Notes under the pieces: generated by a model
Databases searched by the model: none
What the model saw: only the letters and a program-made list of their open reading frames with translations
What the model was told of the DNA's origin: nothing
Assembly (NCBI RefSeq): GCF_900090285.1
Contig: NZ_LT607754.1
Location: 1,116,001 to 1,180,000, forward strand
DNA from: Micromonospora inositola
Lineage (GTDB): Bacteria > Actinomycetota > Actinomycetes > Mycobacteriales > Micromonosporaceae
Reading direction: 5' to 3'
DNA: 64,000 nt
Shown: positions 41,506-49,913 of the stretch, piece after piece
How positions within the stretch are numbered: the stretch's first letter is position 1
Layout of the letters: every line of letters begins with the position of its first letter
Made by a program: the position numbers and the translations under genes

Positions 41506-42129
41506 ATGACAGTCGACCTACCCGCTCCGGCGGTCGCCGCAGGAGCCGCTACAGAGGTCTGCGCCCGCCACGGTCAGCCCGCCGCCCGGCAGAAGAAGGT
41601 GGTTTTCCGGTCCTACACCCCGAAGTGGGCCTACCTGCTGATCCTCGTCGGAGTGTTGCCGTTCGCGATCGTCGCCGCCGCCCTGCAGAAGCGGGTCAAG
41701 GCGCCGTCCTGGCCGTTCTGCCAGGACTGCGGGAAATTACGCACCCGCCGGTTCCTCATCGGCGTCGGCCTGGTGGCGCTCGCCGTCGTCGGCGCGGTTG
41801 TCGTCCCCGCCCTCCTCTCGGCCAACGACCCGACCGCCGGCCCGATCGTGCTGGTGTTCGTGCTGATGGTCATCGCGGGGCTGGGCGTTGCGAGCACCGC
41901 CGCGTACGGGCCGATCGCCTCCGGGTACGTGTCGAACGACGGCAACACGGTCCACATCCGACGCGCCCACGAGCGTTTCGCCGAGCAGGCCGCGGCCATC
42001 CAGGCGGCCGCGCTGCAGCAGTACCAGCCCTACCCGCACGCCGCGCCGCAGCAGTACGCGCCCTATCCGCACTCCGGGGCCCCCGTCCCCCCGCACCACC
42101 AGCCGGAGCAGCCGTACGGGGAACGATAG
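41506..42129 (+). CDS. Membrane protein with a Pro/Tyr-rich tail
   Basis: The 207-residue protein has two or three hydrophobic segments (KWAYLLILVGVLPFAIVAAAL, then FLIGVGLVALAVVGAVVV and IVLVFVLMVIAGLGVAS). CxxC-like pairs (VCARHGQ and FCQDCGK) flank the first one. The C-terminus is rich in QYQPYPHAAPQQYAPYPH repeats. I chose ATG 41506 because GGGAG lies 5 nt upstream. The frame is open back to 41335, and that extension looks protein-like, so a longer form is possible. Function is unknown. Confidence 0.6.
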   Translation: MTVDLPAPAVAAGAATEVCARHGQPAARQKKVVFRSYTPKWAYLLILVGVLPFAIVAAALQKRVKAPSWPFCQDCGKLRTRRFLIGVGLVALAVVGAVVVPALLSANDPTAGPIVLVFVLMVIAGLGVASTAAYGPIASGYVSNDGNTVHIRRAHERFAEQAAAIQAAALQQYQPYPHAAPQQYAPYPHSGAPVPPHHQPEQPYGER

Positions 42130-42316
42130 CCGGGACGGGAAGGATGGCCGTTCCCCGCTCGGGGAGCGGCCCCGTCGCGGCCCACACCGACCCCGCCGCC
42201 GGCCAGGACGTCGCCCTCGTCCCGGTGGAGGTGCCGATCACCCTTCGCCGGGTGGGCCTCCGCCGTTACCCGGTCAAGCCGTCGGCCGTGTCGTACTCGC
42301 GTGGCAGCATCACGTC

Positions 42317-42760
42317 ATGCCGACATCGAAGCAGCCAGTGACGGCCCCGACCGACGCCAGCGTCGACGACTTCCTGGCCGCCGTTCCCGACGACCGCCGG
42401 CGGGCCGACGCACAGCGCCTCTGCACGATCCTGCGCGAGGTGACGGGCGAGCCGGCGGTGATGTGGGGCCCGAGCATCGTCGGCTTCGGCAGCTACCGCT
42501 ACACCTATGAGAGCGGGCGCACCGGCGACTGGCCGCTTGCCGGCTTTTCGCCGCGCAAGCAGCAGCTCGTCGTCTACCTCGTGGGTGGCTTCGAGGAGCG
42601 GTACGCGTCGGTGCTCGCTCGGCTCGGTCCGCACAAGACCGGGAAGGGTTGCCTTTACCTGAAGCGGCTCGACGACGTCGACGAGACCTCGCTGCGCGAG
42701 CTGATCGAGCGCACGGTGCGGGTGCACAAGGGCGTCGACCGGGCCAGCAAGAGCCGATAG
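42317..42760 (+). CDS. DUF1801 domain protein
   Basis: The 147-residue protein matches the DUF1801 (YdhG-like) pattern: VDDFLAAVPDDRRRADAQRL, MWGPSIVGFGSYRYTYESG and FSPRKQQLVVYLVGGF, then GKGCLYLKRLDDVDETSLREL. The fold is related to the frataxin/CyaY shape. The role in bacteria is unknown. It lies in a run of unrelated accessory genes. Confidence 0.85.
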   Translation: MPTSKQPVTAPTDASVDDFLAAVPDDRRRADAQRLCTILREVTGEPAVMWGPSIVGFGSYRYTYESGRTGDWPLAGFSPRKQQLVVYLVGGFEERYASVLARLGPHKTGKGCLYLKRLDDVDETSLRELIERTVRVHKGVDRASKSR

Positions 42761-42776
42761 CGGGGCGGCCCGGGCC

Positions 42777-43301
42777 TCAGCGGGTGACGTCGTGCACGTG
42801 GTGCTCGATGTCGTGCAGGAAGTAGACCGCGAAGGTGCGCACGGTGAACACCGAGCCATTGCTCCGCCGGCCCGGCCGCTCCCACTGGTCCGCCCGGACC
42901 GCGTCGAACGCCGCGGCCGTCGCCTCCGCCTCCGCGGTCAGCTGGTCGGCCACCTCCGCCGGGGCCTGGTGGAAGTAGCCCTCCTCGACCGCCGTCGCGT
43001 CCTGGTCCCAGTTGGCGAAGACCGGATCGTCCTCCCGCAGCATCAGCTCCAGCCGGCCGCGGAAGATCCGGCAGGTGTCGCGCACGTGGCAGGCGTACTC
43101 CACCGGTGACCAGACCGTCGGCGACGGCCGTACGGAGGCGTCGTCCCGGGCCAGGGCGGCCTGCCAGCTCGGGATCGTGGCGCGCAGCCGCTCCCCCGTG
43201 GACGTGACCTCCTGTGGGGAGAAGCCGCACTCCGCGCAGCCTTCGGTGATGACGAACGTCCAGTCGGCGGTCTCTGGCGTGATGGCGGGTGGCAGCTGCA
43301 T
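42777..43301 (-). CDS. DinB-like (DinB_2) four-helix bundle protein
   Basis: The 174-residue protein has the histidine pattern of metal-binding DinB-like bundles: SPVEYACHVRD in the middle and YFLHDIEHHVHD at the end. Some relatives are mycothiol- or bacillithiol-dependent enzymes, which would fit an actinomycete, but that is inference. It converges with the DUF1801 gene, 16 bp apart. Confidence 0.8.
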   Translation of the reverse strand: MQLPPAITPETADWTFVITEGCAECGFSPQEVTSTGERLRATIPSWQAALARDDASVRPSPTVWSPVEYACHVRDTCRIFRGRLELMLREDDPVFANWDQDATAVEEGYFHQAPAEVADQLTAEAEATAAAFDAVRADQWERPGRRSNGSVFTVRTFAVYFLHDIEHHVHDVTR

Positions 43302-43521
43302 GGGCGGAGTCTGTCATCCCGCACTACCGGCTCGCCCACCCGTGGCCGTTGACGAGATCGAGGGCCAGCCACAGCGGCGGATCCGCCGACCCTTCCGCCC
43401 CCACCAGTTGGGTCGGCGCCGCCGGGCCCGCGGTGGCTGACCCGCCGGGTCCCCCGGGCGAGGGAGCGATGCCCCTCCTGGCCGGGAGGCACCGTGTCCG
43501 GCCCGACGACAGGGTGGAGGC

Positions 43522-44505
43522 ATGACACTCAGCCTGCCGCCCGTGGCCCCACCGGCCTCGGACCGTCGTGCGCTCCTGCCGTACCTCGTCCTCGCCTGGG
43601 CCGCGGGCTACGGCGCACTCCGCCTGTGGTGGGCGGTCGCCGGAGCACCGGAGTTCCCGCCGCTCGGCACCGATCTGGTGGTCTTCACCGGCTGGTGGGC
43701 GGTGGCGCTCTGCGCCGCCGCCGCGCTGGTCGCCGGCGGCCTCGCGACCGCCCGGTCCTGGCGTCCGGCGTTGGCCGCGGCCGGCTGGGTGGTCTGTGCG
43801 GCGATCGTGCTCTCCTGCGCGCTGCTCCTGCTCGACCTGGTCGGCTTCCTGATCCTGGCGCCCACCGAGGCGTTCACGGTGGCCGGATTCGTCAGCCGGA
43901 TCGGCTGCCTCACCGGCGCGGTGCTGCTGAACGCGGCGATCGTCGGCCACCGGCGGCGGTACCGCGGCGACTGCCGAGGCTGCGGGCGTACCGGCCCGCT
44001 GGTGCAGCGCCGCGTGGGCGCCGGGGCACCAGGCTGGGCGCGGGCGGCCGCGTACGCGGCGGCCGCCGGCTGTCTGCTGCGCCTGGCCGCCCAGGTGGCG
44101 GTCGGCTTCGGCGACCTGCCCCCGGCGCAGGGGGCGTCGATGGTCGCCTTCGAGGTGGGCTTCCTGCTCGCCGGGGTGCTGCTGCCGTTGGCCCTGGTGC
44201 ACTCCTGGGGTCGGATCTGGCCCGGCTGGGTGCCGCTGCTGGCCGGCCGCCGGATCCCGCGCGCGGTGCTGCTCGTCCCGGCGGCGGTCTTCTCGGTCGG
44301 TCTGATCGTCTACTTCGGCGTCGGCATCGCCGGACTCGCCGTCGAGACGGTCACCGGCACCTTCGACCCGGGTGACGGCCGCTACCCGTTGGCGTTCTTC
44401 TGGTTGGCCGAGCCGGCGTACTGGGTGTGGGGCTGGGGGCTCGGCCTGGCCGCGCTGAGCTTTCACCAGCGGACCCGCCGGCCGTGCCGGGCCTGCGGCC
44501 GGTGA
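43522..44505 (+). CDS. Polytopic membrane protein of unknown family
   Basis: The 327-residue protein has about eight hydrophobic segments, short loops, and a cytoplasmic CxxC pair in YRGDCRGCGRTGPLVQRR, with a second pair near the end (RRPCRACGR). It starts at ATG 43522 with GGAGG close upstream. Similar proteins occur in actinobacteria without assigned function. The adjacent genes give no clue. Confidence 0.7.
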   Translation: MTLSLPPVAPPASDRRALLPYLVLAWAAGYGALRLWWAVAGAPEFPPLGTDLVVFTGWWAVALCAAAALVAGGLATARSWRPALAAAGWVVCAAIVLSCALLLLDLVGFLILAPTEAFTVAGFVSRIGCLTGAVLLNAAIVGHRRRYRGDCRGCGRTGPLVQRRVGAGAPGWARAAAYAAAAGCLLRLAAQVAVGFGDLPPAQGASMVAFEVGFLLAGVLLPLALVHSWGRIWPGWVPLLAGRRIPRAVLLVPAAVFSVGLIVYFGVGIAGLAVETVTGTFDPGDGRYPLAFFWLAEPAYWVWGWGLGLAALSFHQRTRRPCRACGR

Positions 44506-44535
44506 TGGGAGTGGTTGGGCTCCTATCCTGGGCCG

Positions 44536-44823
44536 ATGGACCTGGAGTTCAGCGGCGAGATGTGGTTCTGGAGAGGTCCAGCGCCCTGGCACTTCATCAC
44601 CGTTCCGGAAGCGGAATGCCACGAGCTGAACGGGGCTTCGCGGTTGGTGAGCTACGGCTGGGGGATGATCCCGGTCATGGCTCAGATCGGGGAAACCCGG
44701 TGGGAGACCTCGCTCTTCCCCAAAGACGGGCGTTACCTCGTGCCGGTGAAGGCGAGAGTGCGGAAGGTGGAAGGGCTCGAGGTGGGGGACGTGGTGACGG
44801 TTCGTCTGGTCGTCGACGTCTGA
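44536..44823 (+). CDS. DUF1905 domain protein
   Basis: The 95-residue protein is a complete DUF1905 unit: LEFSGEMWFWRGPAPWHFIT, then YGWGMIPVMAQIGETRWETS and DGRYLVPVKARVRKVEGL. The fold is a small beta barrel of unknown role. A TATCCT hexamer lies 6 nt before ATG 44536 and there is no Shine-Dalgarno, which suggests a leaderless start. Confidence 0.85.
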   Translation: MDLEFSGEMWFWRGPAPWHFITVPEAECHELNGASRLVSYGWGMIPVMAQIGETRWETSLFPKDGRYLVPVKARVRKVEGLEVGDVVTVRLVVDV

Positions 44824-45082
44824 CCAACTCCTCGACCATCTCGGTCGCCCAATCGACCTGCCGGTGCCGGCGGGCGAGGGTGAGGGCGACGGCGACCAGT
44901 ACTCCTCGTACGAGACGCGCGGCACCGAATCTCCCTCGTCGGATCACGAGGGCGTGCTTTGCAGCCCCCAAGGAAGACGGCAACCACCCACGACCCAGGA
45001 TGACCAAATCCCGCGATCTGGTACCAAACGACACGCCGCTCGGCTCCGCGCGCAGCGGCGTCTGGTGTCTCAGGCTTGGCCG

Positions 45083-45760
45083 GTGACAGAACCTGTTCGT
45101 GGACCGGGAAGGCCAAGGCCGTTCGGCGCGGAGCGCGATCCTGCGCGGGTCGTCGCGTTCAGCGATGCGGTCATCGCCATCGCCGTCACTCTGCTTGTCC
45201 TGGAGATCCGCCCGCCACAGGACACCCGGCACCTGCTCCACGGCCTCGCCACGCTCTGGCCGTCTTACCTGGCTTACGTCATCACCTTCATGCTGATCGG
45301 GCAGGTGTGGGCCAATCATCACGTCATGTTCGACCACATCCGTAGTGCCGACCGGGTGGTGCTGTTCCTGAACACCGTGCTGCTGATGGACATCGCGTTC
45401 CTGCCGTTCGCCGCCTCCGTTCTGGCCCAGGCGTTCCGCGACGGACAGGGGCAGCGCACCGCCGTCGTCTTCCACGGCATCGCGTTCGAATTGGCAGCCA
45501 TTCTGTTCAACGTCATCTGGTGGTACGCGCGCCATAACCGCCGGCTGCTCACCACCACCATCGATTCCGCCGGTGTAAGAGCCATCAGCCGGCGCTACCG
45601 GCTCGCCCTTGCCTGGATCGGTACCGGAACCGTGCTGGGCGCCCTGGTCCCCGCCCTCGGCGTGGCTGTGATCGCCGCGTTCATTCCCTTCTACTGGCTG
45701 CCCATCCGGGGCGAGATCGCCCGGGTGAAGCGTCGGCGCGACGGTGGCGGTCAGCCATGA
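45083..45760 (+). CDS. TMEM175-family (DUF1211) potassium channel-like protein
   Basis: The 225-residue protein has the signature RVVAFSDAVIAIAVTLLVLE at the first helix, then five more hydrophobic segments. Bacterial TMEM175 proteins form tetrameric potassium-permeable channels without the usual selectivity filter. I placed the start at GTG 45083. The upstream frame is open but not protein-like. Confidence 0.85.
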   Translation: MTEPVRGPGRPRPFGAERDPARVVAFSDAVIAIAVTLLVLEIRPPQDTRHLLHGLATLWPSYLAYVITFMLIGQVWANHHVMFDHIRSADRVVLFLNTVLLMDIAFLPFAASVLAQAFRDGQGQRTAVVFHGIAFELAAILFNVIWWYARHNRRLLTTTIDSAGVRAISRRYRLALAWIGTGTVLGALVPALGVAVIAAFIPFYWLPIRGEIARVKRRRDGGGQP

Positions 45761-45904
45761 CTCGGGACAGTACGCTGCGTAGTAGCCTCGCCCACCGACC
45801 TACCCTTTCTCGCCACTACTGACCGCATGATCGGGCACGGCACGGGCACATGCCAGCAGCCGCTAGATCCCCGTGGCCTGGTGTGCTTGCTAGATACTTC
45901 CGGG

Positions 45905-46354
45905 ATGGGCACGCCCTACACTCCTGCGGCGAGGTTCCGCCGCACGCAAGCCGAACGCATAGATCAACTGCTGTCATGGAAGCGGTCGGACCAGGCGTTC
46001 TTCGCCGCTGGCGCATGCCACGTGCTCGCCTGGGTCGCCGTCGAGCGGTACGCCTCAGCCGGTTTCGGCATCGTGGGCCTACGTAAGCTCGGTGAGCCCT
46101 GTGTCAGTCACGTGATCATCAGCAACGGCCGCTGGGCCTTCGACCACGATGGCTGGACACCCCTGCCCGAGCTGCTGCGCGCCACAGCGGAGTACGAAAC
46201 AGACCCGAGCTGGGAGCAACTGCCAATCACCTCGATACTTCGGCAGTTCTGCGCCGCTCACAACCACCGAATGCCGGAGCAGTACGCGCACGACCCGCTG
46301 CCGCGTGCCCGGAAATACCTGCAACAGCGGCCCCGCCCACCGGAGGTGGTCTGA
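45905..46354 (+). CDS. Hypothetical protein, 149 residues
   Basis: The soluble product has a hydrophobic core segment (QAFFAAGACHVLAWVAVERY) and then VGLRKLGEPCVSHVIISNGR. It looks like a folded enzyme-like domain, but I do not recognise the family. ATG 45905 follows a -10-like TAGATA by 8 nt, so it may be leaderless. It is the last gene before the tmRNA-derived island boundary. Confidence 0.6.
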   Translation: MGTPYTPAARFRRTQAERIDQLLSWKRSDQAFFAAGACHVLAWVAVERYASAGFGIVGLRKLGEPCVSHVIISNGRWAFDHDGWTPLPELLRATAEYETDPSWEQLPITSILRQFCAAHNHRMPEQYAHDPLPRARKYLQQRPRPPEVV

Positions 46355-46624
46355 ACCCCGGACGCCTGCCTTCCTACTGCCGTCACGGGTCGCGACTGGC
46401 GAGCTGGAACCGATCGATCGCCCAAGAGCCTGCGACGGTCGGAACGAGTGGTGCCCGCTGACTCAACCGCCGCTAACCCGAATTATCGATGTCAGCGGGA
46501 TGAGATCCGGGGCAAGCAGCCCGGCGAGCACGTCCAGAAGGGGACGCCCGTGACGCCACCGACAAACTTCATGAGCTGACACAGCCCGGGGGAGGTGCTG
46601 TACTCCGCTGCTGCATAAGATCGA
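46355..46624. other. Intergenic stretch without a gene
   Basis: I see no supported gene, repeat or RNA here. It is the chromosomal flank just outside the island boundary. Confidence 0.5.
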
Positions 46625-46659
46625 AAAAGGCCGTCTCCGACTGACGGAAACGGCCTTTG
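46625..46659 (-). terminator. Intrinsic terminator following the tmRNA 3' fragment
   Basis: AAAGGCCGTCTCCG pairs with CGGAAACGGCCTTT around a 5-nt loop. On the minus strand the stem is followed by a T-run (GGCCTTTTTC). It sits just after the tmRNA 3' end fragment, where the native ssrA terminator would be. Confidence 0.8.
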
Positions 46660-46665
46660 ACCTGG

Positions 46666-46692
46666 GGTGGAGCTGAGGGGATTTGAACCCCT
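46666..46692 (-). other. 3' end of tmRNA (ssrA) left as an attachment-site copy
   Basis: The minus strand reads a T-arm AGGGGTTCAAATCCCCT followed by CAGCTCCACC. CAGCTCC is the conserved tmRNA acceptor 3' strand, which pairs with the universal tmRNA 5' end GGGGCTG including one G-U pair. A normal tRNA would not share that. No other part of tmRNA (tag sequence, pseudoknots, 5' end) is found in the next 400 bp. So this is only the 3' fragment left after integration of an element into ssrA. The intact gene should lie at the other end of the element, to the right and on the minus strand. Confidence 0.7.
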
Positions 46693-46968
46693 TACACCCA
46701 CGGTAGCGAGGGAACATCACCAACCGAACCGTTCGGCCTTGCGACCAGGGCGGAGACTGCCGGCCCTTGCCAACGCCTGTCGCCGTTCGTCGCTCTCAGT
46801 TGTAGTGGATCTGTACCCGATGATCTTGTGCACGCTCCTGCCGCTGCATCCAAGGTTCCGTTCGGCGAAGCGGGCCCTACCTGGCTTGCGCTCACCTGCA
46901 CTTAGAACTCCTAACAGAATGATCTAGGGCGTTCGTCCTTGATGGACGACCGGCTAGAGTGCTCGGCC

Positions 46969-47022
46969 GTGAGGAGGGGTGAGCAGCCGCCGTGGGTCGT
47001 CTCGGACGAGTTGTGGGCTAGA
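46969..47022 (+). pseudogene. N-terminal remnant of an IS5-family transposase
   Basis: A GTG at 46969 opens VRRGEQPPWVVSDELWA, the usual start of IS5-group DDE transposases. The homology stops after about 18 codons and the frame then becomes unlike the family. A matching C-terminal remnant lies on the same strand at 49230-49373. The remainder of the 46693-47183 gap holds no supported gene. Confidence 0.55.
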
Positions 47023-47117
47023 CCACCAGGCCGTCGCGCTCCTGCTCAACTGGCGAACACGGTGGCGCGCGAGTCCGATACCTCTGCGTGCGGAATCCGT
47101 AACCGTCATGCCCCTGA

Positions 47118-47171
47118 AGCGGGCCCGGCGGGGGCTGAGTTGAGCGAGCGCAGCCTGCCGTCGGGCCCGCT
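47118..47171 (-). terminator. Hairpin after the isochorismatase gene
   Basis: AGCGGGCCCGGCGG (47118-47131) pairs with CCGTCGGGCCCGCT (47158-47171) with one mismatch. It is located 12 bp beyond the stop at 47184. Confidence 0.5.
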
Positions 47172-47183
47172 GGGGCACTGCGT

Positions 47184-47789
47184 CTACTTCGCCAACCCGA
47201 ATCCACCGATGGTGGTCGTGAGGTTCTCGGCCAGTAGCTTGCGAATCTCCGCGCCATGCGGAGTGGCCCAGTCCCTGGCGAGTTCGCCGAGGACCGCGGC
47301 GGTGGTGATCAGGTTGACGCCGGCCTGAATCATGCGCAGTCGGGCTATTTCTTCGGAGTACTGGAACACCGACCCTCCGGCGTCGAGCACCGCGTAGACC
47401 TCGTATCCGGCCCGCTTGGCGCTGAGGGCGGTGTAGACCAGGCATCCGTCGTTGGTGGTGCCGGCCATGATCAGGGTCCGGCGACCGGTGGCCTCGACTG
47501 CCCGCACGAAGTCCGGGTCGTCCCAGGAGTCGACGATGCCGGTGCGCTTGATCCGGTTCGCGTAGGCCTCCGGGTTGACTTCCTCCAGCCCGGGCATCCA
47601 CCAGTCCTTGTTGTCGTCCTCGGTGCTGCTGGTCCAGACGTTGGGCATGCCGAGGACCTTGGCCGCCTTGACCAGGGTGATGCTGTTCAACTTGGCGACC
47701 TCGGGCGACTGGGTCTTGATGAACCCCATCGAGATGACCTGGTGGTCGATCAGGATCAGAGCACTGTCCTGCGCCTTCAGGTTTGTCAT
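47184..47789 (-). CDS. Isochorismatase-family cysteine hydrolase (YcaC-like)
   Basis: The 201-residue hydrolase has the catalytic Asp in ALILIDHQVISMGF near residue 15 and the nucleophile Cys in MAGTTNDGCLVYTAL near residue 118. Its sequence is closest in layout to the YcaC group, whose substrate is unknown, rather than to siderophore isochorismatases. It lies behind the DsbA-like gene on the same strand. A HxlR regulator is divergent to that pair, so the three probably form one stress-responsive unit. Confidence 0.85.
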   Translation of the reverse strand: MTNLKAQDSALILIDHQVISMGFIKTQSPEVAKLNSITLVKAAKVLGMPNVWTSSTEDDNKDWWMPGLEEVNPEAYANRIKRTGIVDSWDDPDFVRAVEATGRRTLIMAGTTNDGCLVYTALSAKRAGYEVYAVLDAGGSVFQYSEEIARLRMIQAGVNLITTAAVLGELARDWATPHGAEIRKLLAENLTTTIGGFGLAK

Positions 47790-47937
47790 GGTTTGTAACT
47801 CCAGATCGGTATGGCGAGCCCTCGTGGGTCCACCGCTTGTTCCCCCGAGCGGTTGGCTCGGGTAGCTAGCGAGATATGCCGGGCGGGATGTCGCCGGCGG
47901 GGTTCCGGACGGACTGTCAGGCGGTGCCGGGCTCGGG

Positions 47938-48639
47938 CTATGCGCAGCCGTCCGGGGTGCAGACGCCGTCGGCGCCAGCGACGACCGGCAGCGACTGCGG
48001 CGTGGGGTGACTTTCGTCCCATGCCTTGGTGATCACCGCCAGCAGGTCATCGGTACCGATGGCCCCGGGGACGGCGAAGCGGCCGTCGAACACGAGGAAC
48101 GGCGCGCCACGGGCGCCGAGGCGCTGTGCCTCACGCTGGTCGGCCGATACGCGGGCCCGGTAACGGCGGCTGCGCAGTGCCTCGGCTGCCTCCGTACGGT
48201 CCAGGCCCACCTCGGCGGCGAAGTCGAGGACCTCGTCGGCGGTCCACAGCTTGCGGGCCTGCCCGAAGTGCGCGCGGAACATCGCCGTCCAGATCTCGTT
48301 GGCCCGGCCCTGGTCCGCGGCGTAGGCGAGCAGCTCGTGGGCCAGGTCGGTCGGGCCGAGCGTGCGATCGACCGCGCGGTAGGGCGTCAGGCCCTCCGCC
48401 TTGGCGGCCCGCTCGATCGGCCGCAGGACCCGCTCGACGGTCGACGCGGGTGCCCCGGCCATCCCGATCAGCTCCCGCTGAGTGACGCCCGACCGTGGCA
48501 GGTCAGGGTGCAGCTGGAACGACCGGTGGACCACCTGCACCTGGTCGCCGTAGGCGAACCGGTCCAGGGCCAGGTGGAGTCGGTGGTCCATCAGCCCGCA
48601 GTACGGGCAGACGATGTCTGACCAGAACTCGATCTTCAT
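47938..48639 (-). CDS. DsbA-family oxidoreductase (FrnE-like)
   Basis: The 233-residue thioredoxin-fold protein has the active site CPYC in WSDIVCPYCGLMDHRL and the cis-proline region GARGAPFLVFDGRFAVPGAI. A helical insertion lies between them. It has no signal peptide, so it acts in the cytoplasm. FrnE-type members serve in polyketide tailoring or oxidative stress. GGGAG lies 6 nt before ATG 48639. It is divergent to the HxlR regulator with a shared 146-bp control region. Confidence 0.88.
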   Translation of the reverse strand: MKIEFWSDIVCPYCGLMDHRLHLALDRFAYGDQVQVVHRSFQLHPDLPRSGVTQRELIGMAGAPASTVERVLRPIERAAKAEGLTPYRAVDRTLGPTDLAHELLAYAADQGRANEIWTAMFRAHFGQARKLWTADEVLDFAAEVGLDRTEAAEALRSRRYRARVSADQREAQRLGARGAPFLVFDGRFAVPGAIGTDDLLAVITKAWDESHPTPQSLPVVAGADGVCTPDGCA

Positions 48640-48703
48640 CGCACGCTCCCTTCATTTCCTACTCTCTGTTCGTAGGCCCATGATGCATTAGAATCGGAAG
48701 CGT

Positions 48704-48758
48704 GCAAAAGGCACATTCATGTGCGTGTAGGCCGCGCAAAAGGCACATTCATGTGCGT
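48704..48758. promoter_or_regulatory. Tandem 23-bp operator repeats in the HxlR/DsbA intergenic region
   Basis: Two identical 23-bp copies (48704-48726 and 48736-48758) lie 32 bp apart, three helical turns. Each contains the palindrome GCACATTCATGTGC (arms GCACAT/ATGTGC) preceded by GCAAAAG. Their position between divergent genes and next to a HxlR regulator marks them as its binding sites. Confidence 0.75.
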
Positions 48759-48785
48759 AGAGGCTGAGCAGAAGGGGTGGCAGGT

Positions 48786-49217
48786 ATGCGTGCGGAGGAT
48801 CTTCGGCGGAGGCGGACCAACGTCCGGGCGAACGTCCGGAGAGTGCCAGGGCCCTGTGCGCACTGGAACGACGAAGACGCCGACTTCATCCGCGAGGTCC
48901 TGGATCTTGTCGGTGACAAGTGGAGCGTGTTGATCATCGGTACGCTCGCCGACAATCCCGTCCGCTACTCGGACCTGGCCGACGCGATCCCCGGCATCTC
49001 CCAGCGCATGCTCACGCTGACCCTGAAGCACCTGCAGCGCACCGGGCTCGTCACCCGGACCTCCTACCCGGAAGTCCCGCCGCGCGTCGAATACGCCCTC
49101 ACCGAACTCGGCACCTCGCTTCTGTCGACCGTCCTGGCCCTGGCGGCCTGGTCCGCCGACAACCACGCCGAGATCCGCCGTCACCAGATCGCATACGACA
49201 GCGCCGACGAGACGTAG
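48786..49217 (+). CDS. HxlR-family transcriptional regulator
   Basis: The 143-residue winged helix-turn-helix has the HxlR pattern: a single cysteine in PGPCAHWN, then LDLVGDKWSVLIIGTLADNP. RYSDLADAIPGISQRMLTLT is the recognition part, and VPPRVEYALTELG follows. Many HxlR proteins sense electrophiles or redox change through that cysteine. I chose ATG 48786 (AAGGGG 8 nt upstream) over GTG 48777. It should control itself and the divergent DsbA-isochorismatase pair through the repeats at 48704-48758. Confidence 0.87.
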   Translation: MRAEDLRRRRTNVRANVRRVPGPCAHWNDEDADFIREVLDLVGDKWSVLIIGTLADNPVRYSDLADAIPGISQRMLTLTLKHLQRTGLVTRTSYPEVPPRVEYALTELGTSLLSTVLALAAWSADNHAEIRRHQIAYDSADET

Positions 49218-49229
49218 GGAGCGGTCCGG

Positions 49230-49373
49230 TGGGTGATCGAACGCACGATCGCCTGGTACCACGGCATGAAACGGCTACGCATCCGGTGGGAACGCCGCGA
49301 CGACATCCACGAAGCCTTCCTCGCCCTGGCCACCTGCATCATCACGTACCGACACGTCGCACGACTTTGTTAG
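49230..49373 (+). pseudogene. C-terminal remnant of an IS5-family transposase
   Basis: The frame WVIERTIAWYHGMKRLRIRW continues to a TAG at 49371 (RRDDIHEAFLALATCIITYR). This is the end of the DDE domain of IS5-group transposases with the last catalytic Glu. It starts abruptly 12 bp after the HxlR stop, with no start codon. It shares strand and family with the N-terminal remnant at 46969. Confidence 0.75.
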
Positions 49374-49913
49374 GACCTCTTAGGATCCTGCTCATGGATT
49401 CCCGTTGGGCGATCGCGGAGATCGACGAGTTTCTGGCCCTCACGGAGCTTCGTCCGGCCTCGCTCACCAGTCGTCGACGCGCGAACCGAGGAAGAGACGG
49501 GGACATCATCGCCAAGGCTCAAGTAGTCGAGCAGATCCTGGACCGCGTGGTCAGAGGCTGGCGACGCGATTCCGTATCGGGCTCCAGAAACATCAGCGTG
49601 AACCGGTGGTGTCAACACATGGAGGCGGCCGAACGCGCAAGGGCCGAGCTCGTCCGGCGCGAGGAAATCCGCGAAAAGCTAGGCGACAACGCACCCGAGT
49701 TGAATGCAGCTCGTCTCCACCCTTGGATCTGGGATGGTGCTCGCTCCCTTTGGCAGAGCCAGCACTACCGAGAGGCGGTTCGCGCGGCCACGATCAAGCT
49801 CAACGCGGAAACTCAGAACAAGACGGGGCGCTTCGATATATCAGAAACCGACCTCTTCAAGCAAACCTTCACGACAGACTCTCCGCAGCCAGGAAAGCCG
49901 CGCCTGCGCCTAG

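Noticed and set aside
43324..43521. Minus-strand frame ending in LWLALDLVNGHGWASR
   Set aside because: The last 25 residues look protein-like, but there is no start codon with a ribosome binding site and the upstream part is GC-rich shadow.
46666..47060. A complete tmRNA gene
   Set aside because: Only the T-arm and the 3' acceptor strand are present; no 5' GGGGCTG end, tag-peptide frame or pseudoknot could be found on the minus strand within the expected 350-400 nt.
48704..48758. CRISPR-like direct repeats
   Set aside because: There are only two copies, each a palindrome, within a promoter region next to a HxlR gene; no array or cas genes are present.
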